DNA from: JADLBR01 sp964651705
GTDB lineage: Bacteria > Verrucomicrobiota > Verrucomicrobiia > JADLBR01
DNA: 64,000 bases
Reading direction: 5' to 3'
Assembly: GCA_964651705.1 (NCBI GenBank)
Contig: CAZYWZ010000014.1
Location: 20,757 to 84,756 of the forward strand
Shown here: piece by piece, positions 52,214 through 60,816 of the stretch
Layout of the letters: each line of letters starts with the position of its first letter
Position numbering within the stretch: position 1 is the first letter of the stretch
Position numbers and translations under genes: made by a program
Notes under the pieces: model-generated
Database searches by the model: none
Told to the model about the DNA's origin: nothing
Seen by the model: the letters and a program-made list of their open reading frames with translations, nothing else

Positions 52214-52264
52214 GATCTTCGCTAATCAACGCTGATCTCTTAAGGCACCGGAGAGAAATCAGCG
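52214..52264. repeat. Direct repeat, left of the HAF gene
   Basis: GATCTTCGCTAATC (52214-52227), CGCTGAT (52230-52236), then ATCAGCG (52258-52264), forming a hairpin. The same layout recurs at 54386-54436. Confidence 0.75.
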
Positions 52265-52367
52265 ACGATGGTCTTCGGGGTCATGCCTCATGGGGTGGGA
52301 TCGATGATCCGCCGCGTTCACCCGTGGAGGGATGTGGTGGCGTGGGCCCGGAATCGTCCCGAGTCCA

Positions 52368-54128
52368 TCAATGGAGCTGCACCTTGAGGCGGGCGAAGTG
52401 GGCGCTGGCGCTGAGCGTGACGCGCTCGAGATCGTTTGCGGCGAGCGCGCGGGAAAGTTCCGTGGCGTGCGCGTTGGACCCGGTGCTCCCGGAGATCGAG
52501 TAGGCGGGGCCGTCATGCCACGTGATGAGATCATCGCTGAATTGCGGGATGATCGTGACGCCATCGGCGATGAGCGATCGGTTGAATACAAATTTCATGG
52601 CATCGCCGTCCATGGTGACGACCGGCGCGGGCCGGTTGCCCGTGGCATAGTCGATCAGATCGGGAATGGAGTTGTGATTGGAATCATCCGTGGGCCCGGA
52701 ACATCCGGCGTTGGCGGCCCACGACGGCCAGTCCCAGGCGGTGGTGAAAGTGGCGTCGGTGCCTTCGGTCGATCCGCTGGCGTTGCGTGCGGTGGCGCGG
52801 AAGTGGTAGGTGGTGTGGGGCGATAGGCCGCCTATGGCTTGTTCGGCGAGCACCGGGATCGTGCCGGACAGGGGCGACAGCGCGTTGGTGGTGCCATAGC
52901 TGGTGGTGGCACCGTGCACGAAGGTGGCGGTGGTCGGCAGATTGGAGGCGTTGAGTTTGGCCCGGAAGGTGGCGCCGGTGGACGTGACCGCCGCGGCGCC
53001 GAGGGTGGTCACCGCGGGCGCGGGGAAGACATCCGGGGTGAGGAGGAGGCGGTGGGTGTTGCGGGTGTCCGCGCCATCGAGATGCCCGGTGCAGAGGATG
53101 TGTCCGGCATCATTGACGGCGATGGCCCGGTCCAGGATGAAATCCAGATTGTCGGTCAGCAATTCGTTCAAGTCGTCTGCCTGCCACGAACCCCCGGGGT
53201 TGCTCCAGCGCACGGCGCTTGTCTCGGTGGGGGCCGCGGCCTTGTGGGCCTCGCCGACGAGGGTGGCGCCGTCGTTCAGATCCGCGATCGTCCCGACGTC
53301 GGGAGAGTTCTGGTCGGGAAAGGGCAACTGTGTGACGGACGTGCCCGAGGCACAGACCCAGGGGCGCTGATCGCGGATCGGGGTGGTGTAGACGATCGCA
53401 TTGCCGGCGACCAGGCGGTGATTGTTGATCGCGGTGGGGGTGAGGCTGTGCGAGGTGACGGTGGCGAGGGTGAAATCCTCGAAGGTGCCATCGGGGTGGC
53501 GGATGAAGGGATGGCTCTCGTCCGCATTGGACCAGTTGCCGACGATCTGGCCATGGTCATTGATGCGGCGGGCTTGGGCGCGCGTCGCGGTGGGCGTCAA
53601 ATCGAAATGTTCGCCCGTCCCGGTGTCCCGCATCCAGACATGGTCGCTGTAAGCGCCGGATGATCCCGAGCCCGATCCCGACCCGGGGATGGTGGCATAG
53701 CCAACCACGGTGCCCATGATATTGACATCTTGCGCCGGGCTGTGGGTGACAAACCCGTTTTGGAAATGATAGTCGGTGCCATCCCACCAGGTGTAGGACC
53801 AGGAGTAGGACCACCAATAGCCCTGCAGAAGCCAAGCCGAGACGCTCGTCTGGACGCCGTCCTTCACGTATGCCCCGCTGCCCTGAACCCATCCGCCATT
53901 GTTGTAGTCGCGATTCCCGGCGGTCAGGCCGACGCCGTTGTGAGCGAGCGGGATGAAATCGGAGGAGGCGCCCGTCGGGGAAAGGGGGACGTAGCGATCG
54001 AAGTGCGGCAGGCCCGCAAGTTGGGCGTCAGACCACGCGGTGATGTCGGTCACGGTATATTCCGAGGGCGCGGCGGACCATGACGGGATGGCGAGGCACA
54101 AGATTGGCAGAAGAGCGATGCAACGCAT
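52368..54128 (-). CDS. Exported HAF-repeat / fibronectin-III-like protein
   Basis: A 586-residue protein, signal peptide MRCIALLPILCLAIPSWSAA. The first 400 residues contain degenerate HAF-type repeats of the form INDHGQIVGNW, INNHRLVAGN, LNDGATLVGE and VNDAGHILCTG. They are followed by a fibronectin-III-like domain (LSPHTTYHFRATARNASGS) and a C-terminal region (DDSNHNSIPDLIDYATG) typical of secreted Verrucomicrobia proteins. An unusually aromatic stretch, WLLQGYWWSYSWSYTWW, precedes the repeats. The role is unknown; probably cell-surface or extracellular. ATG 54128 chosen for the signal peptide. Direct repeats lie on both sides of the gene. Confidence 0.7.
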   Translation of the reverse strand: MRCIALLPILCLAIPSWSAAPSEYTVTDITAWSDAQLAGLPHFDRYVPLSPTGASSDFIPLAHNGVGLTAGNRDYNNGGWVQGSGAYVKDGVQTSVSAWLLQGYWWSYSWSYTWWDGTDYHFQNGFVTHSPAQDVNIMGTVVGYATIPGSGSGSGSSGAYSDHVWMRDTGTGEHFDLTPTATRAQARRINDHGQIVGNWSNADESHPFIRHPDGTFEDFTLATVTSHSLTPTAINNHRLVAGNAIVYTTPIRDQRPWVCASGTSVTQLPFPDQNSPDVGTIADLNDGATLVGEAHKAAAPTETSAVRWSNPGGSWQADDLNELLTDNLDFILDRAIAVNDAGHILCTGHLDGADTRNTHRLLLTPDVFPAPAVTTLGAAAVTSTGATFRAKLNASNLPTTATFVHGATTSYGTTNALSPLSGTIPVLAEQAIGGLSPHTTYHFRATARNASGSTEGTDATFTTAWDWPSWAANAGCSGPTDDSNHNSIPDLIDYATGNRPAPVVTMDGDAMKFVFNRSLIADGVTIIPQFSDDLITWHDGPAYSISGSTGSNAHATELSRALAANDLERVTLSASAHFARLKVQLH

Positions 54129-54430
54129 GTCGGAATCCCGCAAAAACTCGGCCATGATGCGTAACACCGAAGGGGCTAGCGTCAAGGCGTCGGCAGGCCT
54201 TTGGAGGGGAGGTTGCGAAATTATTAGAAGATGGGGATGGGCGAGAGGCTCCGATATAAGTCCGGCGGATGGCCTGTGATTCGCGTGACCGGGGTCGGAC
54301 CACGGGACTTGTTGCAATGGCAGTGGGTTCGGGATTTCTCCCGCAGAGGCGCGGGGAATGTGGGGGCGCGGGGTATGTTGGGGCCGATCTTCGCTAATCG
54401 GCGCTGATGTTCGGGGCCGCCGAATAGGAA
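54129..54430. repeat. Intergenic stretch upstream of the HAF gene with a direct repeat
   Basis: Holds the second direct repeat (54386-54436: GATCTTCGCTAATC, CGCTGAT, ATCAGCG). On the minus strand a weak promoter candidate for the HAF gene can be read: TTGACG (54180-54185), a 16-nt spacer and TACGCA (54158-54163). Otherwise I see nothing; 54190-54380 is unremarkable. Confidence 0.55.
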
Positions 54431-57097
54431 TCAGCGTTCCGAACCCATTTCCGTCCCGTAGTCGTTCCGCACGGGTTCCCCGCGGTCGATGGGTGCGAGG
54501 ATCTTGGCGCGGACATCGGCGGCCTGGGGGGAATCGGGTGGGAGGAGGGCGAGGGCGGCTTCGGCGGCACGTTTTGCCTCGTCGAAGTTCCCGACCTCGG
54601 CCTGTGCGGCGGCGAGCGCGAGGAGGCTCTGGAGGTTTTTGTTTTGGGTGAGTTCGCAGGCCTTCTGGGCGCGGCGGAGGGCCTCTTGGCCATCGCGGAC
54701 GCCGGGGTCTTTGTGGGTGGCGAGGAGGAGCGCGAGGTTGCAGTGGGCGGCGGCGTGGTCCGCGTCGAGTTCGATGGCCTTGCGGTAGGAACGGATGGCG
54801 TCATCGATGCGTCCGGCCTTGGCCAAGACGACACCGAGGTTCGCATAACCCGATGCGTAGTTGGGGCGGCAGCGGACGGCCTCGGTGTAGTGGTGCAAGG
54901 CCTCGTCGATGCGTCCGGCATAAGTCAGGAGCTGGCCGAGGTTGTTGTGGGCGAAGGCGCTCTCGCCGTTCAATTCCAGGGCCTTGCGGTAGGCCTTTTC
55001 CGCCTCGGCCGGATTGCCGGCGAGCATGAGCGCGTCGCCGAAATGGCGGCATGCCTCGTCGTCGAGCGGGTCGATGCGGAGGGCCATCTGGAGGTGGCGG
55101 ATCGCCTCGGGGATCTGGCGGAGTCGGATGAGCGTCTGGGCGAAGTAGCGGTGGGCGTTGCCATTGAGGGGATCGAGCGCGAGCGCGCGGCGGTATTGCT
55201 CGATCGCGTCGGCGTGGCGGTTGAGGGCGTCGAGGACGAAGCCGTAGGCGACGTGCGTCGGGGAGTAGTTGTCGCGCAGCGCGAGCGAGTCCTTGAGGAA
55301 TGTTTCGGCACGCTCGAGTTTTCCGGCTTCGGCGAGGGCGTGGCCCTCCTTCATGAGGCGGCGATAATCGACGGCGGGGGTGTCGATCGCGAGGATGCCG
55401 TCGCCTGGGAGGTTCGCGAACTCCGGGAGGTTGACGGCGCGGTTGGCGGCGGTGCAATCGGGCAGCAGGACCGCGGGCGCGTCCATGCCGCTCTCATCCA
55501 CATGGGCGAGGAATATCCGCGTGAAGGGGCCGAAGGCCTTTGACGAGAACGCGAGCCATCGGCCATTGGGCGACCAGCTGTGCCACGAGTTCATGGGCTC
55601 CATGTTGCAGCGCATGACGCGCGGCTGGCCGCCGGATGCCGGGATGATGCACAGCTTCGAGTCGGGGCGCATCAGCAGGCCATTCTTCGCCTGGACGAAG
55701 ACGATCCATTTGCCATCGGGGGAGAACTTCGGGAACGAATTGCTCTTCCCATTGTGCGAGGCGCCGATGACGGGCTCGGCGGTGCCGCCCGAGCCACCGT
55801 TGAAGGGGATGCGGTACAGGTCGTACTGGATCTGCGTCTCGTTTGGGTCGTTGGCGCGCGTGGCCCTCGGCCCCTTGCCGTAGCTGTCGCGCGCCTCCGC
55901 CCGGATGAATAGGATCTCGCGGCCGTCGGGGCTCCACTCGGGGTTGGACTGGACGAACGCCGGGTCGTCGGCGCCGGGGAGCGTCGCGATCTTGCCTTCG
56001 GTCGTATCGTAGAGCGCGAGGACGCCGCGCGTGGGGTAGAAGGTCTGCAGGAAGCGGAAATCCATGTAGTTCTGCACAAAGACGTGCTCGCGGATCGTGG
56101 CGGCGACGTGGCGCCCGTCGGGCGAGATGCGCGGGAATAGGCCGTAGGAGACGGTGGCGCTGGGGTCGTTTTGGCGCCGAGCGTTCCAGGAGAAGACGTC
56201 ATCTCGCCCGATCGACATGCGCCGTCCCGTCGGCACGACGGCGTGCGCACCCTTGTCGCCATCGGGACCATCCACGTCGAGGGAGAGGCGGCGCCCGTCG
56301 GCGCTGAAGGAGTGGCAATTGGCGCAGGTGGGCATGTTCTGCATGACGACCGGGGCGTCGGGCTTGGAGATATCGCGCAGCCGCCATTGGATGAGGGGGA
56401 CGGCATCGTCGGCGAGCGGCTTCACGACACCCTCTTTCGTGCGGCTGGGCATGAGGGGGACGTCGCGATAGAAGATCGGCGCGCCCACGGGGTCGCGGGA
56501 TGTGCCGAACGATACGGCGCCCTTCGAGAGGACGCGGATCGGTTGACCCGCGGCGGGAACGGTGCGATCCAACCCATGGACCGTCATCGTCAGCGCGTTG
56601 GTCACCGATAGCCGCTTCATCTGGGCCCAGGTGGCCTCCGAGGGACGCCAGCCCCGCGTCCCGGCGATCTGGGGTGACTCCTCGTAGGGGTTGTCGTCGC
56701 GGCGGCATTCCGGATCGATCTCGGGTGCCACGCGCTTCCCATCGCAGAGGATGTAAAGGGTGCCGTCATCTGGACCGAAACGGAGCGTCAGCAGCCAGGC
56801 CGTGGCGCCGGAGGCGTCGTGCCAGAGGATCTCGGGCGCGACGATGTCTGGCGGGAACAGGGATCCCTCGAACGGATAGCGGACCTCCAGCGGGGCCGTG
56901 GGAGTGGCGGATTCGGGCACGGGCAAGAGGGGGGCGATGACCTCGGCGACCGGTCGCCCCCCGGCATCGATCCCGTGGAGGAGGAACGTGTCGCCGCCCC
57001 GGGGCGCCGCCGCCAGCGAGGCGCAGCCGAGCGCGAGGGCAGCGCATGGGCCAAAGAGAGGCCGTTGGGTCCGGGATGCTCGGGCTCTGGTGCGCAT
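54431..57097 (-). CDS. Exported PD40 beta-propeller protein with CxxCH motif and TPR domain
   Basis: An 888-residue protein with an N-terminal signal. A beta-rich N-terminal region is followed by PTCANCHSFSADG (Cys258, Cys261, His262), a possible c-type haem or metal site. Then come TolB/PD40-type propeller blades (FPRISPDGRHVAATI, NPEWSPDGREILFIRAEARD, FPKFSPDGKWIVFVQAKNG, WHSWSPNGRWLAFSS). The C-terminal 300 residues are about eight TPR repeats (AFAHNNLGQLLTYAGRIDEA and AYGFVLDALNRHADAIEQYR). It is probably periplasmic, with the TPR part binding a partner. I recall similar PD40-cytochrome-like proteins in PVC genomes but know of no assigned function. Confidence 0.75.
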   Translation of the reverse strand: MRTRARASRTQRPLFGPCAALALGCASLAAAPRGGDTFLLHGIDAGGRPVAEVIAPLLPVPESATPTAPLEVRYPFEGSLFPPDIVAPEILWHDASGATAWLLTLRFGPDDGTLYILCDGKRVAPEIDPECRRDDNPYEESPQIAGTRGWRPSEATWAQMKRLSVTNALTMTVHGLDRTVPAAGQPIRVLSKGAVSFGTSRDPVGAPIFYRDVPLMPSRTKEGVVKPLADDAVPLIQWRLRDISKPDAPVVMQNMPTCANCHSFSADGRRLSLDVDGPDGDKGAHAVVPTGRRMSIGRDDVFSWNARRQNDPSATVSYGLFPRISPDGRHVAATIREHVFVQNYMDFRFLQTFYPTRGVLALYDTTEGKIATLPGADDPAFVQSNPEWSPDGREILFIRAEARDSYGKGPRATRANDPNETQIQYDLYRIPFNGGSGGTAEPVIGASHNGKSNSFPKFSPDGKWIVFVQAKNGLLMRPDSKLCIIPASGGQPRVMRCNMEPMNSWHSWSPNGRWLAFSSKAFGPFTRIFLAHVDESGMDAPAVLLPDCTAANRAVNLPEFANLPGDGILAIDTPAVDYRRLMKEGHALAEAGKLERAETFLKDSLALRDNYSPTHVAYGFVLDALNRHADAIEQYRRALALDPLNGNAHRYFAQTLIRLRQIPEAIRHLQMALRIDPLDDEACRHFGDALMLAGNPAEAEKAYRKALELNGESAFAHNNLGQLLTYAGRIDEALHHYTEAVRCRPNYASGYANLGVVLAKAGRIDDAIRSYRKAIELDADHAAAHCNLALLLATHKDPGVRDGQEALRRAQKACELTQNKNLQSLLALAAAQAEVGNFDEAKRAAEAALALLPPDSPQAADVRAKILAPIDRGEPVRNDYGTEMGSER

Positions 57098-57187
57098 GGC
57101 GGTCGCGGGAAGGGTACCGCCAACGGTCGAAAACTCACGCCCCGAAAGCGGTGCGGGGCTGGCTCAAAAATACGCCGTAACTCGCTA

Positions 57188-57285
57188 GTAGCGAAGGGCC
57201 TTCGCCCTTCGGCGGGGGATAGGCCGAAGCCGGGAGCGGCTTCGCTACAATTTTCTGCTCCGGTGGTGCCCCGCCGCGCGGGGCA
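57188..57285. repeat. GTAG-foot pair plus GCGGGGCACCACCGG unit
   Basis: GTAGCGAAGGGCCTTCGCCC ... GGAGCGGCTTCGCTAC (57188-57248), followed by the inverse of the hairpin unit seen at 27318 and 42112 (CCGGTGGTGCCCCGC ... GCGGGGCA, 57260-57285). Upstream of the DapA-like gene. Confidence 0.8.
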
Positions 57286-57348
57286 TTCTTCTCGACCTGC
57301 TGTGGCCTGTCTGCTGCGCTATTCCGACCCGCTGGAGGAAAGCAAATC

Positions 57349-58455
57349 ATGACTATTTCGATGGAGACAGGCATCACCAGACGACGGATGCTCCGAATCG
57401 CGACGGCCGGCGCGTCGGGCGTCTTCGCCGGAGCGATCTTGGGGCAACGCGCGCACGGCGCCGACGCCGATGGCGCGGACCCGAAAATCGAGGGGCCGTT
57501 TCCGATCCTGTCGACGCCCTTCACGGCGTCGGGAGCCGTCGACTTCGAAGCGCTCGCCCGGTCGGCCCGCTATGTCGACTGGTGCGACTGTCCGGGAATG
57601 ATCTGGCCCCAGTCGGGCGACAGCGTCGATCTGCTGACCACCGACGAGAAGCTCCAGGGCATGGAGGTGCTGGCCGAAGCCTCCCGCGGCCGTCGGACCG
57701 CGCTTTGCCTTGGCGTGCAGGGCAAAGACACGGACGAGATGCTCCTTTTCGCCAGGCATGCGGAAAAGCTGGCCCCGGCGGCATTCATCTCGCGGCCGCC
57801 GGACTCGGGCAAGACGGAGGACGACATGCGCCAATACTGGCATGCCCTCGCCGCGGTCACGAAACGCCCCGTCTTTATCCAGACCACGGGCGGCGTGGCC
57901 TACAAGGGACCGATCCCCTCGGTGGAGCTCCTGATCGAGTTGGCGCAAGCGTTTCCGCATTTCGGCTACATCAAAGAGGAAGCGGGCGACGTCATCGCCC
58001 GGACGCGGGCCCTGATTGCGGCGAAGCCGCCGATCCGTCGCGTCTTCGGCGCCCGCGGGGGCTTCGGCTGGCTCTACGAGCTGCGGCTCGGGGTGGAAGG
58101 GCTGATCACCGAGCGTGCCATCTACGCCGACGTCCTCACCCGCATCTGGCAACTGCACCGGAGCGGCTCCGATCCCGCCGCCCTGCGCGATGCGTACGGC
58201 AAGTTCCTGCTCATGATCAATCTGGGCAAGACCCATCCCGGCGATCTGCGCGGCTACCAGTTGTACCTCTGGAAGAAACGCGGCGTGTTCCAGACGACGG
58301 TCTCCCGCGACTACGGGCCAAAAGGATCCATCCCGAAGTCTCCCATCGTCTCGGAGCTAAGATTGAGCGAGGACCAGATCGCCGAGATCGAATATCGGTT
58401 CGAGGGGTTGAAGCCCTACCAGAAGCCGGGCACGCCCCGATTGGACGAGCCTTGA
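57349..58455 (+). CDS. Tat-exported DapA-family (dihydrodipicolinate synthase-like) protein
   Basis: A 368-residue class I aldolase-type protein. The N-terminus carries a twin-arginine signal (TRRRMLRIATAGASGVFAGA), so it is probably exported in folded form. The barrel has the Schiff-base Lys209 in HFGYIKEEAGD and the opening GPFPILSTPFTASGAVDFE. The usual catalytic tyrosine segment (PYYN-like) is replaced by FISRPPDSG, so the activity is unlikely to be true dihydrodipicolinate synthesis; a pyruvate-dependent aldolase or lyase is possible. GGAGG lies about 10 nt before ATG 57349. It leads directly, with a 35-nt gap, into a sulfatase gene. Confidence 0.8.
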   Translation: MTISMETGITRRRMLRIATAGASGVFAGAILGQRAHGADADGADPKIEGPFPILSTPFTASGAVDFEALARSARYVDWCDCPGMIWPQSGDSVDLLTTDEKLQGMEVLAEASRGRRTALCLGVQGKDTDEMLLFARHAEKLAPAAFISRPPDSGKTEDDMRQYWHALAAVTKRPVFIQTTGGVAYKGPIPSVELLIELAQAFPHFGYIKEEAGDVIARTRALIAAKPPIRRVFGARGGFGWLYELRLGVEGLITERAIYADVLTRIWQLHRSGSDPAALRDAYGKFLLMINLGKTHPGDLRGYQLYLWKKRGVFQTTVSRDYGPKGSIPKSPIVSELRLSEDQIAEIEYRFEGLKPYQKPGTPRLDEP

Positions 58456-58490
58456 CAAGGTGCCATGCGTGGGGCCCAGAGTGGTGGAGC

Positions 58491-59897
58491 ATGAGAGAGC
58501 ACACCGCATATCGCTTCCGGAATGGGTCCGCGATCGCCGGGGTAATATTGGGCCTTTTGTTACAGGTTGGGATGTCGTGGGCGCGGCAACCCAACCTGAT
58601 CTTCATCCTATCGGACGACGTCGGCATGGGGGATCTCGGCTGCTACGGGCAGAAGTTGATCCGCACGCCGAATCTGGACCGCATGGCGGCGGAGGGGACG
58701 CGCTACATGCAGGCGTACGCGGGGACCACGGTGTGCGCGCCGTCGCGGGCCTCGCTGAACACCGGACTGCACATGGGTCACTGCCCGATCCGCGCCAACC
58801 GCGAGATCCAGCCGGAGGGGCAGATGCCTCTGCCGGAGGGGACGTTCACGGTCGCCAAGCTGCTCAAGGGCGCGGGCTACGCGACCGCCTGCATCGGGAA
58901 GTGGGGGATGGGGATGTTCGACACCACCGGGAGCCCGCTGAAGATGGGCTACGACCATTTTTTCGGATACAACTGCCAGCGCCACGCGCATTCCTATTTT
59001 CCGACCTATCTGTACGACGACGAGCGGCGGTTCGACCTGCCCGGCAACGACGGGAAGGGGGTGGGCAAGACCTACGCGCAGGCGCTGATCGCCGACGAGA
59101 CCCTGAAGTGGATCCGCGCCAATGCCGGGAAGCCGTTCTTTCTCTTCTACGCGGTCACCCTGCCGCACGGGCGATTCGAGATTGACGACCAGGGACAGTA
59201 CGCGGACAAGCCGTGGACCGAGCAGCAGAAGAACTATGCGGCGATGGTGACGCGCCTGGATTCCGACGTCGGCCGGGTCCTGGCGACGCTAAAGGAGTTG
59301 AAGCTGGACGAGACGACGCTGGTCATGTTTTCGGGAGACAACGGCTCCTCGTTCGATCCCGACTCGGAGATCGGCAGGCTCTTTGACCAGGCGATGGGCG
59401 GGAAGCTGCGCGGCTTCAAGCGATCGATGTACGAGGGGGGGCTGCGGCAGGCGGCCATGGCCCGGTGGCCTGGCCAGATCCCCGCGGGGCGCGTGACCGG
59501 CGAGCCCTGGGCCTTCTGGGACTTTCTGCCCACGGTCGCGGAACTGGCAGGCGCGCAACTGCCCGAGGGGTTCCAGGCCGACGGATTATCGCTGGTGTCG
59601 TTCCTGAAGGGCGGTCCCGCGCCGAAGCGGGAATGCTTCTATTGGGAGCTGCACGAGAAGTCCTCCATCCAGGCCGTGCGCTTCGGCGACTGGAAGGCGG
59701 TGCGCAACGGCCCGTCCGCGGCGATCGAGTTGTATGACCTCGGGGCAGACTCCGGAGAAACGAAGGATCTCGCGGCGGAGAAGCCGGACATCGTCGCGAG
59801 GGCCGAGGCGCTGATGCGGTCGGAGCGCCACGAGGACCCGAATTGGCCGATGGTCGAGCGGAGGCCGGCAGCGAAAAAGAAGGCGAAAAAGAAGTGA
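58491..59897 (+). CDS. Exported sulfatase, 3 of 3
   Basis: A 468-residue arylsulfatase-family enzyme with a signal segment (GVILGLLLQVGMSWA). It has NLIFILSDDVGMGDLGCYG, the CAPSR motif (Cys82 to Arg86), CIGKWGMGMFD, GYDHFFGYNCQRHAHSYFP, and MFSGDNGSSFDPDSE. This is the pattern of the large planctomycete-type arylsulfatase A-like group. The C-terminal tail is again lysine-rich (RRPAAKKKAKKK). The start is ATG 58491 (GGAG close upstream); the frame remains open further upstream as a shadow of the DapA-like gene. Confidence 0.92.
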   Translation: MREHTAYRFRNGSAIAGVILGLLLQVGMSWARQPNLIFILSDDVGMGDLGCYGQKLIRTPNLDRMAAEGTRYMQAYAGTTVCAPSRASLNTGLHMGHCPIRANREIQPEGQMPLPEGTFTVAKLLKGAGYATACIGKWGMGMFDTTGSPLKMGYDHFFGYNCQRHAHSYFPTYLYDDERRFDLPGNDGKGVGKTYAQALIADETLKWIRANAGKPFFLFYAVTLPHGRFEIDDQGQYADKPWTEQQKNYAAMVTRLDSDVGRVLATLKELKLDETTLVMFSGDNGSSFDPDSEIGRLFDQAMGGKLRGFKRSMYEGGLRQAAMARWPGQIPAGRVTGEPWAFWDFLPTVAELAGAQLPEGFQADGLSLVSFLKGGPAPKRECFYWELHEKSSIQAVRFGDWKAVRNGPSAAIELYDLGADSGETKDLAAEKPDIVARAEALMRSERHEDPNWPMVERRPAAKKKAKKK

Positions 59898-60005
59898 TTC
59901 CCGCCGCGGGGCCTTGAAGCGGGGGCGCCCGGGCCGCGTCAAAAGGTCTGGAGGTCCGCTTGGATGCGTGACTCCGACGATCCGGAGTTTGGAAAGGAGC
60001 CTATC

Positions 60006-60590
60006 ATGAGGATGAATCCGACAGTCGCCGCGGTCGCGGCCCTTGGGTTGCTATCCGTGATCCCCGGGAGGGTCTCGGCCAAGGGGAAACCAGAACCCGC
60101 CGCCAAGCCAACTCCCGCGGCAACGACGGCCGTGGCCGATGCGGCCCTGCGTGAGGCCCTGGCGGAGGCCCTTGCCGGCCCGGAGGGGGAGTACGCCGCC
60201 CAGGAAACCTATCGCGCCATCATCAAGAAGCACGGCGAGGTGTTGCCCTACGCCAATATCATCCGGGCGGAGGGGCGCCACATCGAGGCGCTGAAGTTGC
60301 AGTTCCAGAAGTACGGCCTGCCGGTTCCCGAGAACACCCACGTCGGCAAGGTGGCGGCCCCGGAGAGCCTTGGGGAGGCCGCGCGGCAAGGGGTGGAATC
60401 GGAGAAGGCCAACGTGGCGCTGTACGATCGCCTCATCGGCAGGGTCAAGGCGTACCCGGATGTCGTGGCCGTATTTCAAAATCTCCAACGCGCCTCGCGG
60501 GAGAACCACCTGCCTGCATTCGAGTCCGCGGTGCAGGGCGGTGGCGCGTGCCAGAAGGGTCGCGGGAAGGGCGCCGGTCGGGCGCGATGA
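60006..60590 (+). CDS. Exported ferritin-like DUF2202 protein
   Basis: A 194-residue protein. A strong AAGGAG site lies 6-7 nt before ATG 60006, and a signal peptide (MRMNPTVAAVAALGLLSVIPGRVSA) follows. The mature part is a four-helix ferritin-like domain of the DUF2202 type. Acidic and His residues are at the usual places: EYAAQETYRAIIKKHG, YANIIRAEGRHIEALK, EKANVALYDRLIGRV and FQNLQRASRENHLPAFESAV. These could bind a di-iron or other metal centre. A Gly/Lys/Arg-rich tail with one Cys (ACQKGRGKGAGRAR) ends the protein. The physiological role is not known. Confidence 0.8.
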   Translation: MRMNPTVAAVAALGLLSVIPGRVSAKGKPEPAAKPTPAATTAVADAALREALAEALAGPEGEYAAQETYRAIIKKHGEVLPYANIIRAEGRHIEALKLQFQKYGLPVPENTHVGKVAAPESLGEAARQGVESEKANVALYDRLIGRVKAYPDVVAVFQNLQRASRENHLPAFESAVQGGGACQKGRGKGAGRAR

Positions 60591-60617
60591 GGCCCGCGCT
60601 TTTCTGCGGTTCTGCCT

Positions 60618-60773
60618 GGAGCCAAAGCGGTGTCGGCGCTGCGCTCGGCCACCGGAGTCCATAAAATGGGCCGCGCGCCGCGTCATTCGTGGGGAAACTT
60701 CATTCCCGCTGCCGCCTGACACAGGCGGCCTACAAAATTTGTAGATGGTGGGGCGTCTCTGTGTGACGCCACC
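60618..60773. repeat. GGAG repeat copy 2 and two back-to-back GTAG hairpins
   Basis: 60618-60660 repeats 34334-34376. It is followed by GCCGCCTGACACAGGCGGC with CTAC (60711-60733), then GTAG (60741-60744) and a hairpin GGTGGGGCGTC ... GACGCCACC (60747-60773). Here the feet face each other, opposite to the other pairs. The region is between convergent genes; no gene in 60591-60816. Confidence 0.75.
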
Positions 60774-60816
60774 GGGGGTGAAGTTTCAGGTCAGCCTTGG
60801 GGTCTTGGATCACTCC

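Noticed and set aside
57582..58490. N-terminal extension of the third sulfatase frame
   Set aside because: It overlaps the DapA-like gene, which has the conserved lysine and Tat signal; the sulfatase signal peptide starts at 58491.
18756..60773. The repeated palindromes as a CRISPR array
   Set aside because: The copies are scattered, differ in stem sequence and have no regular spacers; no cas genes are present.
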